A DNA stretch of 64,000 nt from Eublepharis macularius (GCF_028583425.1 NC_072796.1:142609464-142673463); one strand, 5' to 3'; counted from the first letter of the stretch, positions 14,401-29,400 are shown. The notes: a model not told the origin generated them from the letters alone. Program-made: numbers and translations.

Positions 14401-17400
14401 AAACTCTCCCCTGATTGGTTTTGTTACGATCATTGAAATGTTTTCGGTGCTTCCCCAGTTTGTTGTGATTTTTTCTGTATTGCTGTGTAACCATCAGCAT
14501 TTCTGGTCTAGAAAACTATCTCGAAGATCCTGCAAAAGTGGCTATGGTGTAGATTTGGACAGAGTGTAGATTTGGACGAAGGGAACCTGCCTCCAAAGCT
14601 CACTTGAATGTGAAGCTTACAGGGTAGCCCTAGACAACTTCCCCATGGCGAAGGTTCTTCATTCAGCTTCCATTGCAGTGGGGCATCCAAATGGCAGTTT
14701 CCCGTGCCCCGTATTTGGGCCAAGCCCCCTGTGGCCGCCATTCGCTCCCTACCACCCCGTGCCAGGAAAGGGCTTTTGTGAAACCTTTAAAAAACAAAGC
14801 AATGGATGTATCATTATAGTGTTAAAATGTTATAATAATCTCTCTGCTAGCTCCTCTGAGTCCCCAGCTTTAATTTTTTACAAGTCCCTTTTGTTGCAGA
14901 GATAAAAACAGAACGGTGTATCTCTGCAAGGAAAAAGGCTAGACACCTTTTTTCCAATGAGAGCTGGGAATTCAGAGGCACTGGTTGGTTGTTACTACGC
15001 TCTCTGTGGTATATACTGGTATGCCAGTTGCTGATTAACAAGAACAAGAACAAGCAAGCCCTCTAACTTTGGTGGAAAACTGTGGCTGTGGGCAGGTTGG
15101 TGGCGGCTGAGGCAAGGAAAACCGTGCTCATGTGTGAGCCAAAATGAGCACCTTCCCATCCATGTGGTCTAAAACCCGCTTTGATTGCAGTCCTCCCCAA
15201 ACAGTTGTACCAAACCAGGTTTGAAAGAGGCCACAGCAGAGGGGGGGGGGGACAAAGAAAGTGATGACATCACGGGGATGCTAAGAGAAAAAAACAAAAC
15301 CTCTACTCTGGTTTGGGTACCAGACTGGTACAAAACCTCTGTGTTAGAGAAGTTGTCATCTTTCAACCTAACCTATCTTATGGGGCTGTTGAGAGGACGA
15401 AATGGAATGATCCCCGTCCGTTTACCTCTTTGAGCTCCTTAGATGAAGTCTGAGATTAAAACATGACATGTTTCCGCACGAGGAGATGGACAGGGTGGGC
15501 TGTGGTTCGATGTTGTTTGCGTGCAGGAGGCTCCCAGGATCAGCCCCTGGTGTTCCTAGGGAACAAGGGTGTCCGAGACAGGAGGTGTTGGAAGAGACCC
15601 CTCTCTGCAAGGACCCTGGAGAGGCTTTGTGAGTCAGACAGTTCTGATTGAGAGAGATCAATTAGACGCCATGTGAAGCAACCTCAGATGCTCAGCATTG
15701 CTGAGCAAAGAGCTTCACGTATACTACACACTGGGAGTAAGGATTATTGAGAGACAACATGGTGGAGCGGTCAGAGTGTTAGACCAGGATCAGGAAAATT
15801 AGGTCCAAATCCCCACGCTGCCTTGGAAGCTTTTTGGGTGACCTTGGACCCATCACACCCTCTCAGCCTAACCCACCCTACTGCCTTGTAGGGATAAAAC
15901 GGAGGAGAGGAGAATGACGTAGGCCGCTTGGGGTGCCCGTTGGGGAGAAAGGCAGGGAACAAAAAAAGTAAATAAATAAGGTAGGCCAGTATTACACCAT
16001 CAGCGGAGGTCCTTTTTGAGGGTCTGAAAGAGCCTCTCTCCCTTGGAAGGCCCCAGGTTCACTCCCTGGCAGTATCTCCAGTTAAAGGGACCGCAGGCAG
16101 CAGCTGCTGGGGAAAGACTTTCCTTTCCCCAAGAGCCTGGGGCGCTGTTGCCACTCAGAGGATGCAGTACTGAGACAGATCCCTGCCTGGGTCTGAGAGC
16201 CCTCCAACTGCACCTGTGGTAGAGAATGGAGTTTCTTAAGTCATGCCTCCAAGTGTATATTGGCCTGACCTTGGTGCCTGCGAGCCCCGTCAGTGATTTG
16301 GGCTGTGCAGTGAAGACTGGGAAGGCCACTGACTGTGCCCTGCCCCCTTTATCTCTACAATGGAGTATGGAGGAGGCGGTAGGGGGACAGCAAGAGGCTC
16401 CCCTGTTGCCCTTTTATTTTAATAGCTGCTGCTTGTGTTCTGTAGTCGTACACAGAGCGAAAGGACGAAACATACCTATATGACGTGTCTGTTGCAAAGA
16501 GCACTCAAGTATATAATCTGTGGCTTTTCCCTTTAACATACTATTGTATTTCTTGTTAGTTCTCTTGGGGGAAAGCGGCACATTACATTGTAACGTTCCC
16601 CAGTGCTGAGATTCAGAGATTTGCTGCCTCTGTAGATGGAGGCTACCTTCACTCACTATGGATAGTAGTCATGAATGGCCCTCTCCTCCACGAATCTGCC
16701 TAACCTCTGTGTTAAGGGAAAGGCTCGTCCTGTAGTCTTGTGGGGTGCATGCAGAGAGGTTGCCTAGGCACTCCATCAACAAAGGGGATGCTGATCGATT
16801 GCTAATGGTTAATAGTAGTATGTTTTTGTTTCAACAGACATTTAGATCATCACAAACTGTGGGACCCCAATGAATTTGCTGTCCATTGCTTTAAAATAAT
16901 TATGTACTCCATACAGGTGGGTTCACTGTGTTCCTGTTTTGTGTCAAATAGATCAAATATTTTAGCTGCTTGGGTTCAACAGCTGCAGAAGAAGACCCTT
17001 TTCACATGGGTTTAATGTTGAGGAGAAGTAGATTTTTTTTCTGCTTCCCCACAGCATCATGGGTTCCTTCTGCACTTCCTGGGGTTTTCCCTGACTTTTC
17101 TCCAATCTTTCCCAAACCTGCTTTGCTGTGAAGTTTTGTGGGAGATCACAGCAAAGCCTTAATGGCTGCCATGTGAACGGGCAAAGAAAAAGCCCTGATT
17201 GGAGGGGCAGTGCTGGGGCATGAAAACTGCAGAGAAACCTGCTGCATGGAAGCCATTCTGGTCACTTATAATACTAGTATTGTGCCAGCTGCACTGGCTC
17301 CCGGTGGTGGTTGAGGCAGGTGGGCTGTGAAACCCGCTCTTCTGTCAACATCTAATAGTTGGCCATCTGGCCCCACGGATTGCTGTTTGGGGTGTGCAAT

Positions 17401-20400
17401 ATGTGTGCTGCTGTCTTTTGGAAATTGCTTTATATATTTATTGATGTTTTTATCTGGTTTTAAAGTAGTATGTTTATGTATTTTATATATGTTGTATTCC
17501 GCTCTGAGCCCATTCGCAGGGAGAGCAGATTAGAAATAGAGTAAATAATAATAATATATCATAAGCAATGTTGCCACTGCACTGCACTGCACTGGCAGCT
17601 ACAGCTGCAAAGGGGAAACTCTGCAAACCTGTATCTGTGTAGAAAGTACAGTAGAAATATTGGAAAGCATGCCTGGTTCCTGGTGTGCAATGTTGGAGTT
17701 GTTTCTTCTTCTTGGAGGTAAAAAAAGGAGCCAAAACATGTTTTCCAGGGTTTGTATGTTGAACACTTTATTCTCAGATCCACTGTGGCTTACTCTTTGA
17801 GGCTTTAAAGAAGGGTTTTGTGCTGTGATGGTCTTTGGATGTGTTTTGAAAACCATTCCGCAATGCTGTGTTCATGGTGGCGTTGGTGTTTTAGGAAAGT
17901 GCTGTTCAAAAGCAGAACAAAAGAACTGACTGGCATATCTGAACATTGCATGGAGTGAATTTTATTGCATGGAATTACCTGAAGTATTTATTCTCAAAGG
18001 CCTTTGGTCAGCTGAAATTCAGGAGAGTGTATTTCTCAACAGAAGCAGTACTGGAAGCCAGTTTAGCTCCCTTTGTTCCTATCCAATGGCTCCTCAAAAT
18101 CCACCGTGTTTTTTCTCAGCCACCAAAGAATTCTGTGGCCAGTATGCTATTGTCCCACTTTCCTGCTACTCCTTCCACAAACTCTCTCACTTCTATCATG
18201 CGCCTATTTGCTAACACCACTGAGCAAGGCAGAGACCTCCTCCCCCCCCCACACCCCCGTCCTGGCTTCTGCTTTTTGAGCAACACCTTGGTCTGGTGCT
18301 GAGCCAACTGTGCAGTGAAGACTGGTTGCTAGACATTCTGCAAGTAAGGAAGGGACAGGGTTAGCTGCAAGGACGGCGCCTGATTTTCAGAGGGATGTAA
18401 GAAAGCTTTGCTGTTTCCTTCTGCTTCCCAGGCACAGTATTCTCATCATGTGATACAAGAGATCCTGGGGCACCTTGATTTTCGCAAGCGAGACTCCCCC
18501 CGTGTTCGAGCAGGCATCATCCAGGTCCTTTTGGAGACAATAGCCATTGCTGCCAAAGGATCTATTGGTGAGCTTATTTAAGTGCATGCCAATTAAAACC
18601 TGGGTGTTCTGGGTGGGGGCTAGTAGGCCATGGAAACAAGCAACAGGAGAATGAGATGTCCCCCTCCTCCCATGTATTTCTTCCTCTGTATATAAAATAC
18701 TTACTTGCCAGGTCACCTGCTCCACTAATGGGCTTTGCACTAAAGTTCATTCATCCTTTTCAATGTGTCATGGCAGGAAATATTTCTAGTAAACAGAGGT
18801 GTGAGCCGTGAATAGCCATTAGAGGCCTTCCACACTCTCAGGACAGGAATTCTTGAGGAAGTGATCACAGCATGCCACAGAAGGACTAATTAGTGATAAT
18901 GGAGCTGGGAATAAAAGACAGGATCTGTTGGCTCCGGCCCTGAGAGAAGAAAGAGGCTGTAGAAGCCTGACGGAAAGTCAGGCTGGATCAGAGACTTGTG
19001 GAAACCACAAGAAGGCGCAAAGGACAAGGCTTAGCAGTGGGGACACAACAGGACTCCTGAAGCAAGAGGGACTGGCCGGGCCCAGAGAAGAGAGGGAAAG
19101 TGACCACGTGGAATAAATGGAGACTCAGGAAGGGCGTGTTTGTGATGGAGTACTGTGTCAAGCAGGGAGGAGAGAAGATCCAGGCACAGGATACCCGGAT
19201 GGTAAGGAGGATGCCCACGTTCCTACGGGCAAAAGTAGCAGGTAGAGAAGCAGAATGCCAGCAGCAAGGCAAAAGAAGCAGACTAGGCTGGCCCTGTGTG
19301 TTCTTCTTACGTGTCTTCTAACATTATTATGTTTTATAACATTCTAAATGGTGGAAATTCTCTTGAGGTTCTCTTCTTAGCCTGTGTGGGTGTGAATTGG
19401 GTGTGATAAAACTGATGGTCTGTTTCTTCTGCATCCTGGGAGAGGAGGAGTTGCTTGAGGTAGAGTGCTTTGTGGAAGCCCACAGGGGTCTCTCCTCTGT
19501 GCCCTTTTTTCTTTCTAAAAGACTTGAGAGGCTGTTATGTGTGTTTCCACTTTGGGTTCTAGTTTATACTTCTGGCCTCTTTGCAATGGAGGTCCTTGAA
19601 TTATTAATAATTGAAAAAAACAAGAGTCCAGTAGCACCTATAAGACTAACAAAATTTGTGGTAGGGTATGAGCTTTCATGAGCCATATCTTACTTCTTCA
19701 GATACCTGAATCTGAAGAAGTGAGCTGTGGCTCACAAAAGCTCATACCCTACCACAAATTTTGTTAGTCTTATAGGTGCTACTGGACTCTTGCTCTTTTC
19801 TACTGCTACAGACAGACAAACATGGCTACCCAGCTTGAAAAAAACAAGCTATCTTTGATGGTTGTGCGTCCGTGGAATCCCTCTCCCATTTCCCATGTTT
19901 AAATGAAAACTCAAGACTCAGTCATCACACTAAATCACAATCAAGGAATTGAGAAGTCATGATTCGTGGCTGAGCCAATAAACCAGAAATGAGAAACTGT
20001 TTGGCATGATGTCTGAATAACAAACATTATTGATTTGTTAAACAAACTATAAAATTTTCAGCATATGTAACAGAATAAAAAACCTCTTATTTATAGAAAA
20101 AAATCCTATAAATATTTGGTGTGAGTCTACTTGATAGAAAATGTAATAGTTGAACACACAAAGCTGATTTGTGCTCAGCCAGGTCACTGGTTCATCTAGT
20201 GCAGTGCTATCTCTTCTCACTGTTGGGGGCTTTCCAAAGTCTTGGGCAGAGGAAGGTCTTTTAGAGGACCTCATACCTGAGACGTCTGTAGCTCGGTGGG
20301 ACCTTCTGAATGCAAAGTGGACGCTTGTGCTACTGATCCACAGTCTGTCCCTTATATAATTAATATATGTTAATGATAGACTATGCATATGATCTAAATA

Positions 20401-23400
20401 ATAATAAAAATATAAAGGTTATGTTATTGGAAAGCAGATAGCAAATAAATGAGCTGTAGATGTTATGAGGAGAAGGCGATGCCATGAGTCCCCCTTGTAA
20501 GGCCCGGGACACGCAGTCCCCAGGGCTCCTGACCCAGCACTGCAGTGTTCCAAATGGGGGCGCCAGCAATTTCAGGCTGGGATTTCTGCTTCTCTCTTAA
20601 ATGAGCGCAAAGTACCATTAGATTTCTTCACAGAGAGGGTTTGGTTCTTCCTGGCAGCTGAGTCTCTTTCCCTCATCGCTCAGTTCAGGTGGCTGGGGGC
20701 ACGGCATGTGGGACTGCAGTTTGTGCCCCATGCACAGGCGCGTGTAGAGCTTGCGCAAGGAGGGAGATCGAGACCACATCCCCTGCCCCACCAAAGCAGT
20801 GCATCTGAGCCAGAGAATTGCCTGCTGTCTCCCAGCTTATCCGTGTATCTGAAATGGATCAGATAAATCTTTGGTTCTTGTGGTGCGAGGTCAGTGACCC
20901 TGTCCTTGCCTTGCCTATACAGCCCACCCATGCTGGTAGCTGAGGGATTTAGCTGTGGAATAAGAGACCATGCGCTGCGTTCCTCGTGGACACGTTCAGC
21001 AATCTACGGAAAAAACGTTGGCATTCCTTCAGAGCAGGGAGCAGGGATGATTCATAAGCACAACTTGTTCCTTTTGCAAAAGAATACACAATATAAATCA
21101 GTGAGCCAACCAAAACAACGCTGTGTCTTGGGTTGGTTGGGATTCCGTAGCTGGTCCCTCCAAGGGCACTGCCTGCAAGCCATGATGAGAACCAGGGTGC
21201 TGTAGTGGTCAGACTGCCAGCCTAGGGCCTGGGAGCCCCAGGTTCAAATAGCCACTCTGCCACAGAAGCTCACTGGCTGACCTTGGGCCAGTCAGGGTCT
21301 GACCAACCTCCCAGGGTTGTTGTGAGGATAAAAGGGAGGAGAGGAGAACGAGGTGAGCCCCTTGAGGCCTGCACTGGGGAGCAAAGCTGGGTATAAATTA
21401 AATAAATACGTGCAATTTTGGTGCAACTTCTGAAGTTGAGAGAGCTCCATCCGGTGAGGTGGGTGGCTCTCTCTCAGCTCCACCCACCTCACAAGGTGAT
21501 TGTCATGAGGATAATAATAACATACTTTGTAAACTGCTTGGAGTGGGCGTTAAGTTGTCCTGAAGGGTGGTATACAAATTGAAAATTATTGTTGTTGTTG
21601 TTGTTGTTGTTGTTATTACTATTGGGTCCCCAACCTGTAGAATGGCCTTCTGGAGAAGATCACGGGGCTCCTTTGCTTCTATCGTTCCACAAACTATATT
21701 AAATGGTGTTGCTCAGGAGGACGTTTCTCTAAAGGTTACAGGGCTGTATTGTAACAGAATAGTTCAGGGAAGCACTTTATAAAGAGAAAGGAATTGTGGA
21801 CTGTACCAATATGTATAGGATGCATTTTCGGCTCGCTGCATGTATTATCCTGCTACCGCTGCTTTATTTTTTGCTGATGTAATACCATTTTCTGCATCGT
21901 ATCTGCATTTTGTATCATGTCTAATATTCAGTGCTTGTTTTAGATTTCTGTAATCAGGCAGGCCATCCCATGAGGTGGGGGCTGCAGGGGAGGAGGCACG
22001 CACTCCTGACAAGGCGCCCTGAGAGCCCCAAGAGCAAAGGCCCAATAGGCTGCTTGTGTGAGCAACTTTTTTGCCAGAGCACACGCAGGAAAGCAAGCCA
22101 AGCTTCCGCCTTCCTTATAGGTGCTGCTTCATATACGTACAGAACGGGCGAGGGGTGTGGAGCAGCATTCTGAGCCTTAAAAGGGGCGGAGACGAGGCTG
22201 TGGCCAGGCATCCTCCCAGCTGAAAGTGAGAGAGGTTTTGATTTTGAGCTGTTCCCGCCAGTTGCCTCTGTAGCATAAAATCATGGTTAAGATTAGCCAT
22301 GGTTAATAAACCAACTTCTGATCCTAGTTTTTGTTTATGTACTTAATTTATACCCCAGTTTCTCCCCAGTGGGGGCCTAAAGTTGCTTACATTGTTCTCC
22401 ACTTCTGCAGTTTATCCTCACAATAACCCTGTAAGGCAGGTTAGGCTGAGAGTGCGTGACGGGCCCAGAGTTACCCACCAAGTTTCCGGGGCAGAGTGGG
22501 GATTCAAATCTGGGTCTCTCAGATACTACTGACATTCTCATCACTAAACCACGCAGGTTGGAGGTACCGGCACTGAGCATTGTTAGTGAGGAGGACTGTG
22601 CACAGATGATCAATTAATCACTGTTAAACTTTCATCCCCAACACAAATCCTGTGTTGTGTTCCTGTACAGTTGGAAAGTTCCACTTGACAGCATGGCGTC
22701 CTTCATTGTGACCCAATGCAGATGGCATAGAGCTAGCCCAAGGCACCTTGCTGTGTTCCCTGATAATCTCTCTCTCCCACCCATGTACACTGTGACATTC
22801 GAAGGAATAGATCCAGAGGAGTTAGCCGTGTTAGTCTGTAGTAGCAAAATAGCAAAGAGTCCAGTAGCACCTTTAAGACTACTGTAGCATAAGCTTTCGA
22901 GAACCACAGCTCTCTTCGTCAGATGCAGAGATGAAGAGAGCTGTGGTTCTCGAAAGATTATGCTACAGTAAAGGTTAGTCTTAAAGGTGCTACTGGACTC
23001 TGCTATTCGAAGGAATGTATTTCTTGCATAGCACATAACACTTGCTTCATCAGTTTTATTTATTTATTCAATTTTTTGCCCGCCCTCCCCACAAGCGGGC
23101 TCTGGGCGGGTCACAGCAAGGATAAAACAGTAAATATAAATACCTTTCCACAATAAAACCAATGAAATCACATCAACTACAGGACCCCCCAAATTGTAGC
23201 ACATTCTGATAGTCCTTGCCAAAAACAGTGCAGAGGAGGGGGTTTGAGCTGTTCTGATCAGATCTTCTCACGAGAGGGGGGTCTGTATGAAGAAACTGTA
23301 CAGCCCCCTCTCAACAGGAGGCTGATAGGGAGGCTTATCAGATGGAAACCAGGCCAGCCTCAACCATACGCCCAGTGGAACATCTCTGCCTTGCAGGCCC

Positions 23401-26400
23401 GCCAAAAGGATGAAAAATCTCAGGCGTCTCTTTCACCCACCCAGCCCAAATATTATTGATGTCTCAGGCCATGTCTCGGCTTGGTTGTATTGTTGGTTTC
23501 ACCCTGATCCAGCCCTCTGCCGGGTGCGCAATGTGCAGGCCTTCCTGTAGGTACTTGACAACAGAAGCACTTTTCCACATCTGCTAGAAGAAATACTAAC
23601 AAAAAACAAGATTATAAACTGTTGCCGGATTGCAAATTTACTCTGCTTCTACCAGTGGTGATCGTTGGACCTCTTCTGAGTATAATCATTGTAATACGTA
23701 TTGAATTTATTTATTGTATTAATGTGATGGTTTGTATTATTGAGCACTTTATATAAAATGTGTAAAAATTCGCAGCATATATTGTAGTCCCCCCGACAGG
23801 CGGTGCCTTTCCCCTTCCGGTTCTGCTTATGACTGTCGCGTTGGTCGTCTGTTGTACAGGCCCAACTGTTCTGGAGGTCTTCAATACTCTGCTGAAACAC
23901 CTGAGTCTGAGTGTGGATTTTGAACTGGGCAACAGGCGTGGCTCTAGTGGCGACATTGACGCCCGCTCGAAGGAGTGTGAGGAGAAGATTGTCCAGAACG
24001 CCATCATCCAAACCATTGGTGAGTTGAATGTATCCCCCCCCCGCCCCCCAGTCCAGGTGGATGCATTTTAATACAGAGCAAAACCCCAATCCCCATTTTT
24101 ATTACATTTTCATCCCCTCCTTCTGCAAAGGAAACCATTACAGTGGCTGAGACGTGCCACGTGCTGCCACCATCTGCAGAAAGCGACTCTTATTTCTGGA
24201 GATGCGGGAGGGAGCCCAGATAAATGAGACAGCGTCACGTCTGTCCCTGACGTCCTCCTTATTACGACCCAGTGCTGCCGTTCACTTCCTTCCATCCTCT
24301 TCTGCAGGATTCTTTGGAAGCAATCTCCCGGATTACCAGCGGTCCGAGATCATGATGTTCATTATGGGGAAAGTCCCTGTGTTTGGGATGACATCGGAAA
24401 GCAGCCAACTTGGGTTTGTATTTTATCCCTATCTGCTGCAGCTGTTAAAAGTACTATTAACTATGAGTGCTGTTTATATCTATAGCACTCCTGATGCATA
24501 GGGCACTTTATAGAGTTAACACAGGGGGAAAGACCGGCCTTTGCCCTGAGAAGAGACTACACTCTGCATTTTGGTGGCTGGAAGGCAGGAGAGCATTGTC
24601 AGTTGGGGGTGGATATACACAAGCTTTGTCTTAACTTAGGGTGAGGGATTTGAGCTGCAGGCTTCAGGCAAATAATGGGTTTTTAGGATAGATTTGAAAG
24701 AGCCAGGGGTGGGGGAGTATGTTTATGGGAGCAGGGAACTTGGGACACTTGAGGTGAAATAGAATTTGAGGAACAAAAGTTATGAATGAGAGAGAGGGCG
24801 CAACGAATGGGTGGGGACAAGGTCAGGGACAGCTTTAAGCTAAAGACAGGAGTTTGGTCTGTGGGTGGGAGTTTTAGAGGGCAGGGGCAATTCCCAAGGG
24901 GAGAGGCCGTGGCTGTGTGGTTGGGGCATCTGCTTTGCATGCAGAAGGTGCCCGGTTCAATCCCTAGCAGCAAATCTAGCTAAAAAGGTCAGTAGGTGAT
25001 CTGAAAAGATACCTGGCTGAAACCCTGGAGAGAACCTGTCATTTACAGTAGACAATACTGACCTTAAGAGACCAGAGCTCTCAGTAGAAGGGGAGTTCGT
25101 GTGTGTTTCTTTCCTATAGTGACCACCCCTGAGGGCTACTTCCATGTCTGCCTTACCTATCTCACATTTTTGGAAACATCTCTAGGAAACCACTCTGACC
25201 TGTATAGCCCAGGGGTGCCCAATCTCGTCAGATCTCAGAAGCTAAGCAGGGTCAGCCTTGGCTAGTAATTGGATGGGAGACCTCCAACGAAGACCAGGGT
25301 TGCAGAGGCAGGCAATGGCAAACCCCCTCTGTTAGTTTCTTGCCATGAAAATCCCACCAGGGGTCGCCATAAGTCAGCTATGACTTGAGGGCACTCTCTA
25401 CTCCTCTAGGGAGCCAAAAGACAAAGTCGTGCAGGAATGGGGGAAATGTGCGAGGTGTGACTCTGTTACTCACAGCCGTTTCTGCTTGAGGCCTCCCAGT
25501 GCTGTGTCTGGCTAATCCCTCATAACTTCGAAATGCAAATAGGGGGACATATTGCCAGAGGCAGGATAGCGTTGGGCATGTGACGTGCTGAGCCCCAGCA
25601 TCAGCTGGGCAGGAGTGGCCTTTGGGGGGCGGGGGGGGGTTCCTGCTGTTCCGAGGACAGAGGTCTGTGAACAGCAGACAGTGGCCACGAATGAATCATG
25701 GCAAGAGCTTGCATCTCCCATAACAGTTTTTTCCAAAAGAGAAGCAGATGGTGTTGGACGTGCTTATTACACTTACGTCCCACCTGTCCTTCTTTGTGGA
25801 ACTCAAGGCAGGGTTTATAGGGAGCTTCCTCCCCCCCAGCCCCAGGCACTGACCATGCTCAGCCCTGCCCATCTCCAGCCAGGCAACAGCATCCTCTGCC
25901 TTCTCACCAGACCTTGAAACTTCCTTCATTGACATTTTGCTCCCTTAGTGCATCTTTCAGATCAATCTGAAAAAGTGGGCTTTTACTAGCCTGTCCTGTA
26001 GGTATCTCTGTGCTGCAGGACAGGCCAGCTTGAGAAAGGGGCTGTTTGGAAGAGGTGGGCGGCTGCCCAGGGTGAGTGGCTCACTGAGGGACTGGTCTCA
26101 TTTCCAGCCTGAAATGCCAGTCAAGAAGTCTCCAAGGCATACGCTCTGTCTGCTAGTGAGTTGCGACTCTGAATCGTTTTCTCCGGTTCTTTTCCAAATT
26201 TATATTTCTCCTCATTTTCCACCCACAGGGATTTGGGTACTAGAAGGATTCAGATTATGTTGCTGCGCTCTTTGCTTATGGTAAGTGTGATCTTGGTCTC
26301 TGCAGCTGGGATTAGGTATCTGGAGAGCCGAGAGCAGGGTGGAAGCTGCACGCAAGCTTTGAGCAGTAGGTTTTGTTTCAAAGCAGGGCACGTGGTTCAG

Positions 26401-29400
26401 GTTAGTTGGAGATCCAGAGTAAAGGGTTGAGCCAGCATAGAACCTAAGGGTACCTAGTGAAGCTGACAGACAGAAGACAGGACTTCTTCGCACAATGCGC
26501 AGTGAACGTAGGAGTGCAGAAACAGCCACTAGCTCAGGTGTCTTTAAATGGCAGCCAGTCACTGACGGGCCTTTCCCCCATAAACTTGCCCAGTGGCCAT
26601 GGCCGCTATGTTCAGAGGCAGTAGGCACCCGAGTACCAGTTTTGGGAGTTGAGGGAGAGAAGAGTACAAGCAACGGAGGTGTGTTCTTGTCCTTGGCCCG
26701 TTGGAGGTCTGTTACAAGCTTCCTGGAGGCATCTGGTTGGCCACTCTTGGAAACGGGATGCTGAGCGGGGTGCTTTGGGCTGGTTATGTTCTGATTTTGT
26801 TTCACCACGCTTCCCCCCCCCCCAAACCCCCTGGCACTGAGGTTCTAAATGCTGTGGGTCGGGGGAGCGAGACTGAGACGTGCACACTTGGTCATCGCCG
26901 TCTGCACAAGCGTAGAATACCGTATGAGAAGTGGGGTGTCTGCACAAGCGTAGAATACCGTATGAGAAGTGGGGTGTACGTGGTCGGCCCTGACAAAAAA
27001 GGGGTGGGCAGGATCACAGTGGCAGGGTTCCTTTCAGCAGAGCGGAGGTGCCTGTGAGACGAAGGGTTGCTTCGTGCCCTACTGTGTGAACCCCCGCGCG
27101 GTCCTTGAGTCCTCTGATTCCCACATTCCAGGATTTGGGGTGCGTGTCCCACTTCACCATAGCCCTTCAGTTTGTCCCAGGGGCTGCTGACTGGGCATAT
27201 TGTGAGTCCTGCAGGGGTGCTGCTTATTTCAGCCTGGACCAATCCACAGGTCACGTCTGGGTACAACGCCAAGAGCATTGCCACGGTCCTCTCAGCCCCT
27301 TTCCTTGATCCTCTGTTGTCCGCTTCGCTCATGGAGGACTGCGAGCTTCGGCAGCTGGTCTTGGAAGTATTGCACAATCTTATTGATCGTCATGACAACC
27401 GAGCAAAGCTTAGAGGAATAAGGTAGCGTGTCCTGGGGTGAACCCATTCCTAAATCATGCTTTGTGTTAGACGCACACAATACCCCTTTTGCAGCATCTG
27501 GTTGCATCCCGTGACCCAGGAGCCTCTTCTAGGTTGAGATCCTGGGACTGCCTTCTGGAAACGATGTCACCTGAAATCAGGTTGACTGGCCCTTTATGCA
27601 TGCGTGTCCTAAGAATCAAAATAACATCAGAATATGGCATAAAAACGGTAGGGTTAAAAAGGCATATGTATGCAACATAATTCAGAGCCAACACAGAAAT
27701 ATTCAGGAAACCCAGCGTGGGTGAAGGATGGGTGGGAGAACACATCCGCAAAAGGCCCGGGGACGGGACAGGAAGGTGCCTAAAGCTCAGCCGGTTTGGC
27801 ACCAGGTGAATTTCTGTAGGGGGCGGGTTCCCACAGTTCCATGATATAGAAATCCCGTGAATTATATATTTGTTCCCTTTCTAGAATAATACCAGATGTG
27901 TCAGATCTGAAGATAAAGCGAGATAAAATTTCACGGCAAGATGTGAGCTTCATGAAGAAGGTAATTGCAAAAAAGAGGCTGTCAATTGCCCATCAGTCCT
28001 CCCCTCCGGGGGCCAGTTACTTCTCCCTCTCCATCCACCATGTAACTTAGAGAGCGTTGTCATTCCTTGAAGTTGGAGGAGGCCTCTCCCAGTTTTGGTC
28101 TTACCTATTCCAAAGCGACAGGGCATTTTAAGAGCTCCTCCTCTTTACGATTCCTTCCGCAGTGCTTTCTTAAGGCGAGAAGGGAGCCTGCCAGGCTTTT
28201 CTTCCCTGGATTTCTTCTGCATGCTTAAAAGATTTCGCCAGAGTACATGGTGGTTCTGGCATATAAACCTCTGAAGCATGGGAAGGTCAATACGAAGCTT
28301 CCTTATGCTGACCGTTGGTCCCTCAAGCCATGTATTGTTTTATCTGGCCGCTGTTTTGCTGGGAAGGGACATTTCCTGCTGCTTGATCCTTTATTAACGG
28401 GAGAGGCCGGGGACTGGACCTGGGACCTCCTGCATGCAGGAGCTTGACCAGAAGCTTCCGGCATTCGCTCGAAAGGAGGAGCTGGCTGAGGGTCAGGGCA
28501 GCCCAGGGAGCACGTCAGCATGGCTGCAGCAACGACAGTGTAGATGGGGGCCATGCAAGTAGATGCTGAGAGGCCAAGGCACTGGGAAGCCTCCTGGCTA
28601 GGAATCCGCAGCTGCCTGACTTTTGCCTCTCCTTTGCAGCACGGCCAGCAGTTGTACCGGCACATCTACTTGGGCTGCAAAGAAGACAACGTGCACAAGA
28701 ACTTCGAGCTGCTCTACACCACTCTTGCTCTGATAACCATCGAGCTAGCCAATGAAGAGGTGGTCACTGATCTCATCCGCTTGGCCATTGCCTTGCAGGT
28801 GATTATTTTGGACTGGAGACTTGCGTAGTGCATATTACTTACGTTTCTCTAACGTGACTCCTGGAAGTCACGCAGCACGTATTCATGCCGTATCACGCAG
28901 CTCAGTTGTCTGCCATCTTCTTCCCCCCAAACACGCAGGATATTGCCATTCTGAATGAGGACAACTTGCCAATGTTCAGCCGCTGCAGCATCATGGCGCT
29001 GGTCGCCGCGTATCTCAACTTCCTGAGCCAGATGATCGCCGTGCCTGCCTTCTGCCAGCACATCAGCAAGGTGTGTTGGTGACAGTCGTGCCTTTCCTGT
29101 TCCAGCCCTGGAATGACCCGCTTCCTCCAGGGGGCTGTTCTGCTCTCCAGGCACTGGGCGGGGGGCGGGGGGTGGGGGGCGGCAGTTCAGTCCTTTTTCT
29201 GTTAAAGAAGCTGTGCCAGGGAGTTGCCACCATCTAGCAAGCAGGATTCCTTGTGGCGAACATGCAAGCTGCGTGGCCAGTTGTTGCATGCAAAATCCAC
29301 TGAGAGATGCGACACTCCAGCAAGGCAAAGCTTCCAGCTGCTGAACGCAGCCGTCCTACAGCTTTGCTTATCAGCCAGTGTTTTGCTGTGCCTTGATTTG

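Noticed and set aside
25198-25320. A 5S rRNA gene
   Set aside because: Only the first two thirds resemble 5S rRNA, and the sequence continues into a SINE tail without a Pol III terminator in the right place.
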